A stretch of DNA of 64,000 nt. Source: an uncultured Lachnospiraceae bacterium (GTDB taxonomy: Bacteria; Bacillota; Clostridia; Lachnospirales; Lachnospiraceae). Location of the stretch: positions 61,840 through 125,839 of the forward strand of contig CANRIM010000003.1 in the NCBI GenBank assembly GCA_947630695.1, read 5' to 3'. Shown here one piece after another: positions 45,873-54,643 of this stretch (its first letter is position 1; each line of letters starts with the position of its first letter). The notes beneath the pieces are model-generated. The model ran no database searches. It was not told where the DNA came from and was given only the letters and a program-made list of their open reading frames with translations. Made by a program: the position numbers and the translations under genes.

Positions 45873-46594
45873 AGAATTTCCTCCTTTGTAAGGACCGGTC
45901 CGTCCTTGCAGATCCGTTTGTACCCGGTCAGCGTCTTGCAGGAGCAGCCCATGCAGGCGCCGAAACCGCAGCCCATCCGCTCCTCAAAACTAAACTGCCC
46001 GCCGGTCTTCGCCTGTTTGTACACCGCCTTTAACATGGGTTCCGGTCCGCAGGTATATACATAGCTGTACTGTGCCGGGAAAGTGTCGGTAACAAAGCCT
46101 TTCACCCCGTAGGAGCCGTCCACGGTGGTCACCGTCACATCTGCCCCCAGGTCGCGAAATGCATTTTCATAGAATATTTCGTCCTTCGTATTAAATCCCA
46201 GAATCACCGACACCTGCTTTCCGGCAGCAATCAGTTCCTTTGCCAGCCAGTACAGCGGCGGTACGCCCACGCCGCCGCCGATCAGAAGCGGCGCTTCCCC
46301 GGCAGTGGCCAGGTCATAGCCGTTTCCCAGCCCGGTAAGCAGATCCAATCGCTCTCTTTCTGTCATCCGCGCCATCTGCCCGGTGCCCTGTCCCACCACC
46401 TTGTAAATCAGCGTGAGAATGTCTCCGGTTTTGTCGCAGACGGAAATGGGCCGCCTGAGATATTTCCCCGCCAGTTTAATATTGACAAACTGACCGGGGG
46501 CAGTAATTGCGGAAACATCGCCCTGCAGGCGCATCCGGTACACCGCGTCATTTAATGCTTTATTTTCAATGATTTCAAAAAATCCCTGTTTCAT
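45860..46594 (-). CDS. pyrK: Dihydroorotate dehydrogenase electron-transfer subunit
   Basis: PyrK carries FAD and a [2Fe-2S] cluster and hands electrons from PyrD to NAD. The 244-aa protein has the FAD-binding segment YLRRPISVCD, the NAD-binding LLIGGGVGVPPLYWLAKEL, and cluster cysteines in MGCGFGACMGCSCKT plus a later Cys in YKRICKDGP. It lies between carB (14-nt gap) and pyrD. Confidence 0.96.
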   Translation of the reverse strand: MKQGFFEIIENKALNDAVYRMRLQGDVSAITAPGQFVNIKLAGKYLRRPISVCDKTGDILTLIYKVVGQGTGQMARMTERERLDLLTGLGNGYDLATAGEAPLLIGGGVGVPPLYWLAKELIAAGKQVSVILGFNTKDEIFYENAFRDLGADVTVTTVDGSYGVKGFVTDTFPAQYSYVYTCGPEPMLKAVYKQAKTGGQFSFEERMGCGFGACMGCSCKTLTGYKRICKDGPVLTKEEILWED

Positions 46595-46608
46595 GGTCTG
46601 CTCCCGTA

Positions 46609-49600
46609 TCAGGCGTCAATGGTGGAAATGGTCAGCGTGGTTTCTTCCAGTACGTCCAGCAGTACCCGCACCGTATCCGGCGAAGTAAACATGGTCACGC
46701 TGTTTTCCGTTGCCAGCTGCCGGATCCTGAGGCCGTCGCTTTTCTGACTCTCGGCGTCCATATCCCGGGTATTGATCACATAGGCGATATGCCCCTGCCG
46801 GATGGCATCGGGAATCTCATCGGGATCCTCGCTGATTTTCTTTAAGGCATGGGTCCGGATGCCGTTGGCTTTCAGGAATTTCGCCGTGCCTTCCGTCGCC
46901 TGAATGTTAAATCCCAGATTGTAGAACCGCCGGATCAGCGGCAGCGCCTCCTCCTTGTCCTGATCTGCCACCGTCACGAACACCGTGCCGTAATTCTGCA
47001 GATGGGTGCCCGAAGCCTGCAGCGCCTTGTACAGGGCCCGGTTCAGCTTGTTGTCATAGCCGATGGCCTCGCCGGTAGACTTCATTTCCGGCGACAGGTA
47101 GGCGTCCAGTCCCTTGATCTTGTTAAAGGAGAAAACCGGCACCTTCACATAGAAGCGTTTGCGCTCCGCCGGGTAAATATCGAAAATGCCCTGCTCTTTC
47201 AGGCTCTTACCCAGAATCACCTCCGTGGCGATATCCGCCAGACTGTAGCCCGTAGCCTTGGACAGGAAGGGCACCGTTCTCGACGACCGGGGATTGACCT
47301 CGATGATATATACGTTTTCATCCTTGTCTACGATAAACTGAATGTTGTACAGGCCCACAATGCCAATGCCCAGTCCCAGTTTTTTCGCGTACTGCAGGAT
47401 AATGCCCTTGACCTTGTTGGAAATGCTGAAGGTAGGATATACGCTGATGGAGTCGCCGGAGTGAATGCCGGTGCGCTCCACCAGTTCCATGATGCCGGGC
47501 ACGAATACGTCTCTGCCGTCGCAGATGGCGTCCACTTCCACTTCCTTGCCCTGAATATATTTGTCCACCAGCACCGGTTTATCGGCGTCGATTTCCACGG
47601 CAGTCTTCAGATACTGCCGCAGCTGTTCTTCATTGGCCACGATCTGCATGGCCCGGCCGCCCAGTACAAAGCTGGGGCGCACCAGCACCGGATAGCCGAT
47701 CTCGCCGGCAGCTTTGACCCCGTCTTCGATTCTGGTCACTGCCCGGCCCTGGGGCTGGGGAATCCGGAGATTTTCCAGGATTTTCTCAAAGCTGTCCCGG
47801 TTTTCCGCCCGCTCGATGGCCGCGCAGTCCGTGCCGATGATCTTTACGCCCCGCTCCATCAGCGGCTGCGCCAGATTGATGGCCGTCTGCCCGCCCAGGG
47901 AAGCAATGACGCCCTCCGGCTGTTCAAAATCGATGATTTCCATAACGTCCTCCGGGGTCAGGGGCTCAAAATAGAGCTTGTCTGCCGTGGTATAATCGGT
48001 GGAAACCGTCTCTGGATTATTGTTAATGATAATGGCTTCATAGCCTGCCCGTTTGATGGTCTGGACCGCATGCACCGTGGAATAGTCAAATTCCACGCCC
48101 TGCCCGATACGGATGGGGCCTGCCCCCAGCACCACGATTTTCTTTTTCTGCCCCAGCCGGGAAGCGTTTTCCCCGGTATAGGAAGAATACAGATACGCGA
48201 TATATTTTCCGGTATGCAGCGTATCTACCATCCGGAAGATGGGAACGATCTTGTTTTCTTTGCGCATCCGATAAACGTCTGTTTCTTCCACGTTCCAGAG
48301 CTTCGCAATATATGCGTCGGAAAAGCCGGTGATTTTGGCCTGTTTCAGCACTTCCAAATCCTGCGGATGATCCGCGATGGTTCGTTCCATTTCCACGATC
48401 TTCCGGAAGGATTCCAGAAACAGTGGCGTAATCATGGTCGTCTTATGCATGGTTTCAATGCTGACGCCCTTGCGCAGCGCCGCAAAGATAGCATATACAT
48501 TGTCGTCCTTAAACTCAGACACATAGGACAGCAGTTCTTCCTCGCTGTAAGCATCAAATTTGGGCAGATGGAAATGGCAGACCCCCGTCTCCAGAGATCG
48601 GACGGATTTCAGCATACATTCCTCCAGCGAAGAGCCGATGCCCATGACCTCGCCCGTGGCCTTCATCTGGGTGCCCAACGTATTGGGCGCCGTGGCAAAT
48701 TTATCAAAGGGAAAGCGGGGGAATTTGGCTACGATATAGTCTAAAGAAGGCTCTATGGCCGCCGTGCCGCCCGCCACCGGGATTTCTTCCAGGGACATGC
48801 CCAAAGCAATCTTCGCCGTCACCCGGGCAATGGGGTAGCCGCTGGCCTTGGAGGCCAGGGCAGAAGACCGGGACACTCTGGGATTAACTTCAATCAGAAA
48901 ATATTCGCTGGTATAGGGATTCAGGGCGAACTGCACGTTGCAGCCGCCGGCGATTTTCAGCTCCCGGATGATCTTGATGGCGCTGTCATTCAGCATTTTC
49001 AGATCCGCGTCATTCAGTGAAAGAATCGGCGCCACAACGATGGAGTCTCCGGTATGTACCCCCACCGGATCCACATTTTCCATGCCGCAGATGGTAATGG
49101 CGTGATCGTTGCAGTCCCGCATGACTTCAAATTCGATTTCCTTGTAGCCCTTGACACTCTTTTCGATCAGCACCTGATGCACCGGAGACAGCTTGAAAGC
49201 GTTCAGTCCGGTTTCGATCAGCTCCTGTTCATTTTCGCAGAAACCGCCGCCGGTGCCGCCCAGGGTAAAGGCGGGACGCAGGACCACCGGATAGCCGATG
49301 GCAAGAGCCGCGGCTTTGGCTTCTTCCATATTATAAGTGATCTGTGAAGGAATGACCGGTTCTCCGATGGATTCACACATTTCCTTAAACAGCTCCCGGT
49401 CTTCGGCCCGCTCGATGCTGTGGCTGTCGGTGCCCAGCAGCTCCACGCCGCATTCCTTCAGAATGCCCTTCTTTTCCAGCTGAATGGCCAGATTCAATCC
49501 CGTCTGGCCGCCAATGCCCGGAATAATGGCATCCGGCCGCTCGTAGCGCAGGATCTTGGCAATATATTCCAGGGTCAGCGGTTCCATATAAACCTTATCC

Positions 49601-49782
49601 GCAATGGTGGTGTCCGTCATGATCGTGGCCGGATTCGAATTGCAGAGAATGACCTCGTAGCCTTCTTCCTTCAGCGCCAGGCAGGCCTGGGTTCCCGCAT
49701 AGTCAAACTCCGCCGCCTGTCCGATCACAATCGGCCCCGATCCGATAATCAGTACTTTTTTAATGTCCGTCCGTTTCGCCAT
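46609..49782 (-). CDS. carB: Carbamoyl-phosphate synthase large subunit
   Basis: CarB makes carbamoyl phosphate from bicarbonate, ammonia and two ATP. The 1057-aa protein has the duplicated ATP-grasp halves, each opening with a similar glycine-rich motif (IIGSGPIVIGQAAEFDYAGT and VLGAGPIRIGQGVEFDYST). A C-terminal MGS-like allosteric domain with VNTRDMDAESQKSDGLRIRQ follows. The glutaminase subunit CarA is not encoded anywhere in this window, so it must lie elsewhere in the genome. It sits between pyrC (27-nt gap) and pyrK. Confidence 0.97.
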   Translation of the reverse strand: MAKRTDIKKVLIIGSGPIVIGQAAEFDYAGTQACLALKEEGYEVILCNSNPATIMTDTTIADKVYMEPLTLEYIAKILRYERPDAIIPGIGGQTGLNLAIQLEKKGILKECGVELLGTDSHSIERAEDRELFKEMCESIGEPVIPSQITYNMEEAKAAALAIGYPVVLRPAFTLGGTGGGFCENEQELIETGLNAFKLSPVHQVLIEKSVKGYKEIEFEVMRDCNDHAITICGMENVDPVGVHTGDSIVVAPILSLNDADLKMLNDSAIKIIRELKIAGGCNVQFALNPYTSEYFLIEVNPRVSRSSALASKASGYPIARVTAKIALGMSLEEIPVAGGTAAIEPSLDYIVAKFPRFPFDKFATAPNTLGTQMKATGEVMGIGSSLEECMLKSVRSLETGVCHFHLPKFDAYSEEELLSYVSEFKDDNVYAIFAALRKGVSIETMHKTTMITPLFLESFRKIVEMERTIADHPQDLEVLKQAKITGFSDAYIAKLWNVEETDVYRMRKENKIVPIFRMVDTLHTGKYIAYLYSSYTGENASRLGQKKKIVVLGAGPIRIGQGVEFDYSTVHAVQTIKRAGYEAIIINNNPETVSTDYTTADKLYFEPLTPEDVMEIIDFEQPEGVIASLGGQTAINLAQPLMERGVKIIGTDCAAIERAENRDSFEKILENLRIPQPQGRAVTRIEDGVKAAGEIGYPVLVRPSFVLGGRAMQIVANEEQLRQYLKTAVEIDADKPVLVDKYIQGKEVEVDAICDGRDVFVPGIMELVERTGIHSGDSISVYPTFSISNKVKGIILQYAKKLGLGIGIVGLYNIQFIVDKDENVYIIEVNPRSSRTVPFLSKATGYSLADIATEVILGKSLKEQGIFDIYPAERKRFYVKVPVFSFNKIKGLDAYLSPEMKSTGEAIGYDNKLNRALYKALQASGTHLQNYGTVFVTVADQDKEEALPLIRRFYNLGFNIQATEGTAKFLKANGIRTHALKKISEDPDEIPDAIRQGHIAYVINTRDMDAESQKSDGLRIRQLATENSVTMFTSPDTVRVLLDVLEETTLTISTIDA

Positions 49783-49809
49783 CTCATTTTCCTCCCGTTT
49801 TGTATTATA

Positions 49810-51027
49810 TCATCGTCCGTCATATACGATCTTTCCGTCCACAATCGTCAGCAAACATTCTCCGAACAGCTGCATTCCGGCAAAGGGCGTGTCCTTTCCT
49901 TTGGAAAGAAACGCTTCCGGCCGCACGGTGACCGGCGCTTCCAGATCCCAGACCGTAAATGCACCGGCAAAGGGAATCTGAAACCGTTTGCGGGGCTGCA
50001 CCGCCAGCAGGTCAATGAGCCGCTCCAGCGAAATGATATTTTCCCGCACCAGTTTTGTGTATAACACCGGAAATGCCGTTTCCAGTCCCGGAATGCCGAA
50101 AGCACTGCCCGCCAGGCCCTTCGCCTTTTCCTCCGGGCTGTGGGGCGCGTGATCCGTGGCAATCATATCGATGGTGCCGTCCAAAAGCCCCGCGATCAGC
50201 GCTTCTCTGTCCGCCTTCGTGCGCAGCGGCGGATTCATTTTAAATCTGCCTTCTTCTTTCAAATCATTTTCATCCAGCACCAGATAATGGGGCGCGGTCT
50301 CACAGCTGACATTCAGTCCTTTTGCCTTGGCCTGCCGGATCAGCGCCACGCTTTCTTTGCAGGAAATGTGGCAGACATGATAGGCGCAGCCCGTCTCCTC
50401 CGCCAGCCGCAGGTCCCGGGCGATCTGCCGCCATTCGCTTTCGCTGCAGATCCCTTTGTGTCCGTGAGCCTTCGCGTAAGCGCCATCATGGATGTAGCCG
50501 CCGTGCAGCAGGGTGTTGTCCTCGCAGTGGGCCACGATCATTTTTCCAAGCGCCGCCGCCTGCCGCATCGCCTGCCGCATCTTTTCCTCCGCCTGTACAC
50601 CTCTGCCGTCATCGGAATAGGCGATCACCTCCGGAGCCATGTCTTCCATATCCGAAAGTTCTGCCCCCTGCTCGCCCTTCGTAATGGCGCCGTAGGGGTA
50701 AATGGCAATCACCGCGTCCCTGCGGATGATGTCCAGTTCCTCCTGCAGATGCGCCGCGCTGTCGGGCACGGGATTTAAATTGGGCATCGTACAGACCGCG
50801 GTATATCCGCCCCGGGCCGCCGCCTGTGACCCGGTCCTGATGCTTTCCTTATAAAAAAATCCCGGTTCTCTGAAATGCACATGTACATCACAAAAACCGG
50901 GAAATATATGATATCTGGAACAATTATATACGCCGAGCGTGTCGGCAATCAGCGCCGCCGTTTTTGCATCCGGCGCAAACTGCGGTAATGTTTTCAATTT
51001 GCATACAGCTGCCGCAAAATCCGTCAT
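49810..51027 (-). CDS. pyrC: Dihydroorotase
   Basis: PyrC cyclises carbamoyl aspartate to dihydroorotate. The 405-aa amidohydrolase has the metal-binding DVHVHFREPGFFYKESI, the HVCHISCKESV segment and ATDHAPHSPEEKAKG. The N-terminus is about 20 residues shorter than many class I enzymes but the beta strands before HVHFREPG are present. TAAGGAGTATGG precedes the ATG. It is the first gene of the pyrimidine operon. Confidence 0.95.
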   Translation of the reverse strand: MTDFAAAVCKLKTLPQFAPDAKTAALIADTLGVYNCSRYHIFPGFCDVHVHFREPGFFYKESIRTGSQAAARGGYTAVCTMPNLNPVPDSAAHLQEELDIIRRDAVIAIYPYGAITKGEQGAELSDMEDMAPEVIAYSDDGRGVQAEEKMRQAMRQAAALGKMIVAHCEDNTLLHGGYIHDGAYAKAHGHKGICSESEWRQIARDLRLAEETGCAYHVCHISCKESVALIRQAKAKGLNVSCETAPHYLVLDENDLKEEGRFKMNPPLRTKADREALIAGLLDGTIDMIATDHAPHSPEEKAKGLAGSAFGIPGLETAFPVLYTKLVRENIISLERLIDLLAVQPRKRFQIPFAGAFTVWDLEAPVTVRPEAFLSKGKDTPFAGMQLFGECLLTIVDGKIVYDGR

Positions 51028-51060
51028 TTTCCATACTCCTTACCAGAATTGACTGTAATC

Positions 51061-51090
51061 ATTCTAGCATGGGGTATCTTTGTTTGTCAA
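51061..51090 (-). promoter_or_regulatory. Promoter of the pyrimidine operon
   Basis: On the minus strand TTGACA (51085-51090) and TAGAAT (51061-51066) are 18 nt apart. The 5' UTR is only about 27 nt, leaving no room for a PyrR attenuator, unlike Bacillus pyr operons. Confidence 0.8.
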
Positions 51091-51176
51091 CCAAAAGGCT
51101 TCCGTCAAAACGCCCACAAAACTGCACAAAAAGCGGCTTCCTCCGTCATATTTTTTTGCCTTTTTTTCTGTTGCTA

Positions 51177-51205
51177 TTGACTTTTTTCCATAAAAAAGGT
51201 AAACT
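51177..51205 (+). promoter_or_regulatory. Promoter of the cation exchanger gene
   Basis: TTGACT (51177-51182) and TAAACT (51200-51205) are separated by 17 nt and lie directly before the riboswitch-like leader. Confidence 0.68.
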
Positions 51206-51211
51206 GAAAAA

Positions 51212-51340
51212 AATCCCGTGAGAGAGTAACAGGCGTATTCGTGCGTAGCAAGTCAACATACCGACGTTTTCTCAGTCTGGCTTGTTTTAAATTGTGAGAC
51301 TCATGTATAACTGCGAAGCTATACATCGAGTCTTATTTTT
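51212..51340 (+). promoter_or_regulatory. Probable yybP-ykoY (Mn2+) riboswitch with terminator
   Basis: The 5' leader of the exchanger gene has features of the yybP-ykoY aptamer: a GAGAGAGTAACAGG segment near its start, GTCAACATACCGACG in the middle, CAGTCTGG, and GTGAGACTCATGTATA near the 3' side. The 3' part forms a hairpin (AGACTCATGTATA with TATACATCGAGTCT, 51297-51333) followed by TATTTTT, an intrinsic terminator. The downstream gene is of a type commonly linked to this RNA class. Recognition is by eye, without a covariance model. High Mn2+ is expected to allow readthrough. Confidence 0.7.
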
Positions 51341-51403
51341 ATATCAGCCGGCGGCTTGCGGGGTACATTTTGCTAAGTTTATGTACAAACGGAGGAAACC
51401 AAC

Positions 51404-52378
51404 ATGCCAACACTAGTCATCACACTGCTGCTGTTCGCCGTCGGCATCGTCTTTGTGGTCAAAGGCGGCGACTTCTTTGTAGACGCCGCGACTTGGATCG
51501 CTGAAGTCAGCGGTATTCCGAAGCTGATCATCGGCGCTACCGTCGTCAGTCTCGCCACCACACTGCCGGAAATGCTCGTTTCCATCATGGCGGCTGCCAA
51601 AGGCACCCAAGACGGGGTGGATATGTCCATCGGCAACGCCATCGGCAGCGTTACCGCAAACATCGGCCTCATCATGGCCATTTCCCTGATTTTTATGCCC
51701 AGTATCATCAAGCGCAGCGATTATCTTATGAAATCCATTCTGATGCTGGCAGCCGCGGCCATCATCGTGCTCTGCGGTCTTACCGGAAAAGTCAGTGTCG
51801 CCCTCAGTATTGTGCTTCTGGTTATCTGTGCCATTTTCTTCTATGAAAATATCCGGGCTGCCAGACACGCCATGACTTCCAACGACGAGCCAAAGGACGA
51901 AAGCCTGACCGAGCGAAAGACCATCATCACCAATATCATTAAATTTATCGTCGGTACCATCGGTATTGTCTGGGGCGCGGATCTGCTGGTCGATAACGGC
52001 AGCGAACTGGCCAGTATCATCGGTATTTCCGATCGGATCATCGGCGTTACCCTGGTGGCGGTAGGTACTTCCCTGCCGGAGCTGATCACCACCATTACCG
52101 CCATTGCCAAGAAGCAGTCCGCGCTTTCCGTGGGCAATATCCTGGGCGCCAATATCATCGACCTGACGCTGATCATGCCTTTAAGCTCCGTCATTTCCGG
52201 AAAAGCCCTTACGGTGACGGATACAGCCGCCCGGATCGATCTGCCCGCCTGCCTGATCGTCGGACTGATCGCGCTGGTGCCCGCGCTGATTGCTTCCCGC
52301 TTCCGCCGCTGGCAGGGCTTCGTACTCCTTGCGGTCTACGTTGCATATCTGGTCGTGACCTGCGTGGTAGTAGCATAA
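51404..52378 (+). CDS. CaCA-family Na+/Ca2+-type cation exchanger, possibly a Mn2+ exporter
   Basis: The 324-aa membrane protein has about ten helices and the two inverted alpha repeats of the CaCA family: GATVVSLATTLPEMLVSIMAA (first 20 residues near 45-65) and GVTLVAVGTSLPELITTITA. Both repeats carry the acidic residue used for cation binding. It resembles E. coli YrbG-type calcium/sodium antiporters. Because its leader looks like a Mn2+ riboswitch, Mn2+ export is a plausible actual role. CGGAGGAAACCAAC precedes the ATG. It is a single-gene unit with its own terminator. Confidence 0.88.
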   Translation: MPTLVITLLLFAVGIVFVVKGGDFFVDAATWIAEVSGIPKLIIGATVVSLATTLPEMLVSIMAAAKGTQDGVDMSIGNAIGSVTANIGLIMAISLIFMPSIIKRSDYLMKSILMLAAAAIIVLCGLTGKVSVALSIVLLVICAIFFYENIRAARHAMTSNDEPKDESLTERKTIITNIIKFIVGTIGIVWGADLLVDNGSELASIIGISDRIIGVTLVAVGTSLPELITTITAIAKKQSALSVGNILGANIIDLTLIMPLSSVISGKALTVTDTAARIDLPACLIVGLIALVPALIASRFRRWQGFVLLAVYVAYLVVTCVVVA

Positions 52379-52394
52379 TCAGTTTTTTCAAAAG

Positions 52395-52428
52395 GCTCTG
52401 TATTCTTTCCGGAATACGGAGCTTTTTT
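52395..52428 (+). terminator. Terminator of the cation exchanger gene
   Basis: GCTCTGTATTC/GGAATACGGAGC around TTTCC is followed by TTTTTT, about 17 nt after the stop codon. Confidence 0.85.
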
Positions 52429-52564
52429 GTTTGCCGACGGTTTTACGATTTTGTTAAAAAAGCAGTACTTTTTCTTTTGCTTTTGTGGTATTCTGATAAG
52501 GTCAGGATTCGAAAATGAAAGCATGCCCTTTCGCGCCGGATCCAAAGCAAAGGACTGATCTGTG

Positions 52565-54619
52565 ATGAAAACATTTTATACCAAAATAGTAAACTATAAA
52601 GTGCTGATACTGATCTGCTTTCTGGCTACGTTTTGCGCCAGTTTATTGTTAAGGAATCTGGTATCCGTGAATTATGATCTCAATGATTATCTGCCGGCGG
52701 ACACCCATTCCACCGTGTCGCTGGAAATGATGCAGACGGAATTTGACGGCGTTTTGCCCAACGCCCGCATCCTGCTGCATGACGTCAGCATTCCGGAAGC
52801 GCTGGATTATAAAGAAAAGATTGCCGCCGTGGACGGCGTGGCAGAAGTGCTCTGGCTGGACGATACCGCCGATGTATCTCTGCCGGAAGCCTTTATCGAC
52901 GCCGATACCATGGAAAGTTATTATAAGGACGGAAACGCCCTGCTTTCAGTGGCCATCCGAAACGATGCCCGGATTCCGGCGGTTTCCGCCATCCGCGAGA
53001 TCATCGGCGAGGACAATGCCATGACCGGCGCGGCGGTTTCCACTGCCGTGGCCACAGAAAGTACACTGGCGGAAATCCGGCTGATTGCCGTCATTTCCGT
53101 GTTATTTGTACTGTTTATTCTCATTCTGACCACCCGTTCCTGGATGGAGCCGGTGCTGATTCTGGCCGGTATCGGCGTCGCCGTGGTCATCAACAGCGGC
53201 AGCAACCTGATTTTCGGGGAAATCTCTTTTGTCACCAATGCGGCAGGCAGTATCCTGCAGCTGGCCGTGTCGCTGGATTATTCCGTCTTTTTGATTCACC
53301 GGTTTGAAGAATGCCGGAAAGACATGGCCGATCCCAAGGAAGCCATGGTGGACGCCCTCTGCAAATCCACCGGCTCCATTCTTTCCAGCGGCCTGACCAC
53401 CGTCATCGGATTTCTGGCGCTGGTGCTGATGCGCTTTCGCCTCGGTCCCGATCTGGGCCTGGCCCTGGCCAAGGGCATCGTCATCAGCCTGCTGACGGTC
53501 TTTTTCTTTATGCCGGCCCTCCTGCTTTTCGTATATCCGCTGATCGACAGGACCAGGCACCGTGCCTTCCTCCCTTCTTTTTCCCGGTTCGGGCGAATGG
53601 TCCGGCGCATCTGTGTGCCTCTGATTTTTGTTTTTGTGCTGGTGATCGCACCGGCGTTTCTGGCCTCCAACGCCAATGACTTTACCTATGGCGCCGCCAA
53701 AATCTTCGGCACTGAAACCCAGATCGGCGCGGATACCGCTGAAATCGACGCCATTTTCGGAGAAAGCGACAGCTATGTGCTGCTGGTGCCTGCCGGAAAT
53801 ACCGCGACTCAGAAAAAACTGTCCGACGCGCTGCAGGCACTGCCCCATGTAACGGGCATTCTTTCCTTTGTGGACGCGGCAGGCCCCGAGGTGCCGCCGT
53901 CCTATCTGGACGCGGATACCCTGGCCCAGCTGGAATCGGCAAATTACAGCCGCATGGTGCTTTCCGTGGATCTTCCCTATGAAGGGGAGGCAACCTTCTC
54001 CCTGATTCAGCGGATCCGCGACACTGCAAACGAATTTTATCCCGACGATTACTACCTGGCGGGGCAGGGCGTCAGTACCTATGATCTGAAAAACACCGTC
54101 ACCTCCGACATGCTGAAAGTCAATCTGCTGGCGGTGGCCGCTGTATTTCTGGTGCTGGTGCTGACTTTACGGTCCCTGTTCCTGCCGGTGATTCTGGTAC
54201 TGGGCATCGAGACGGCCATCTGGCTGAATCTGTCCATTCCCTATTTTATGAATCAGGAAATTTTTTATCTGGCCTATCTGATTATCAGTTCCATTCAGCT
54301 GGGGGCTACCGTGGATTACGCGATCCTGCTGACCAACCGATATCGGGAAAACCGCCAGATTTATGATAAACGCCAGGCCGTGGTACATACCGTTTCGGAC
54401 GTCACGGTTTCCATCCTGACTTCCGGTCTGGCGCTGACCGTGGTGGGGCTGCTGCTGGGATATTTCTCCAGCAACCAGCTGATTGCCCAACTGGGCCTCT
54501 TCATCGGCCGGGGCGCCATCTTCTCCATGGGCATTGTGTTATTTGTCCTTCCGGGGTTCTTGTCGGCCTTTGACCGCCTTGTGATCCGGAAGAAGAAGCT
54601 GCCGGCGGCCGGTCATTGA
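52565..54619 (+). CDS. RND superfamily / MMPL-type exporter
   Basis: The 684-aa protein has the RND layout: one N-terminal helix, an extracytoplasmic loop (about residues 45-175), five or six helices with YSVFLIHRFEECRKDMADPKEAM, then the second half with a loop and helices (QLGATVDYAILLTNRYREN). The two halves are related, as in MMPL and YdgH-type exporters of lipids or small molecules. The substrate is unknown. An in-frame GTG lies one codon upstream of the ATG chosen at 52565. It is followed at 24 nt by a secreted heptad-repeat protein, a pairing seen with YhgE/Pip-like partners. Confidence 0.87.
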   Translation: MKTFYTKIVNYKVLILICFLATFCASLLLRNLVSVNYDLNDYLPADTHSTVSLEMMQTEFDGVLPNARILLHDVSIPEALDYKEKIAAVDGVAEVLWLDDTADVSLPEAFIDADTMESYYKDGNALLSVAIRNDARIPAVSAIREIIGEDNAMTGAAVSTAVATESTLAEIRLIAVISVLFVLFILILTTRSWMEPVLILAGIGVAVVINSGSNLIFGEISFVTNAAGSILQLAVSLDYSVFLIHRFEECRKDMADPKEAMVDALCKSTGSILSSGLTTVIGFLALVLMRFRLGPDLGLALAKGIVISLLTVFFFMPALLLFVYPLIDRTRHRAFLPSFSRFGRMVRRICVPLIFVFVLVIAPAFLASNANDFTYGAAKIFGTETQIGADTAEIDAIFGESDSYVLLVPAGNTATQKKLSDALQALPHVTGILSFVDAAGPEVPPSYLDADTLAQLESANYSRMVLSVDLPYEGEATFSLIQRIRDTANEFYPDDYYLAGQGVSTYDLKNTVTSDMLKVNLLAVAAVFLVLVLTLRSLFLPVILVLGIETAIWLNLSIPYFMNQEIFYLAYLIISSIQLGATVDYAILLTNRYRENRQIYDKRQAVVHTVSDVTVSILTSGLALTVVGLLLGYFSSNQLIAQLGLFIGRGAIFSMGIVLFVLPGFLSAFDRLVIRKKKLPAAGH

Positions 54620-54643
54620 TTTTTCTACAGGAGGTTTAGGTTC

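Noticed and set aside
46849..48744. A 631-aa plus-strand open frame opposite carB
   Set aside because: carB is certain on the other strand, and the frame shows the His/Gln/Arg-rich bias typical of antisense shadows in this window.
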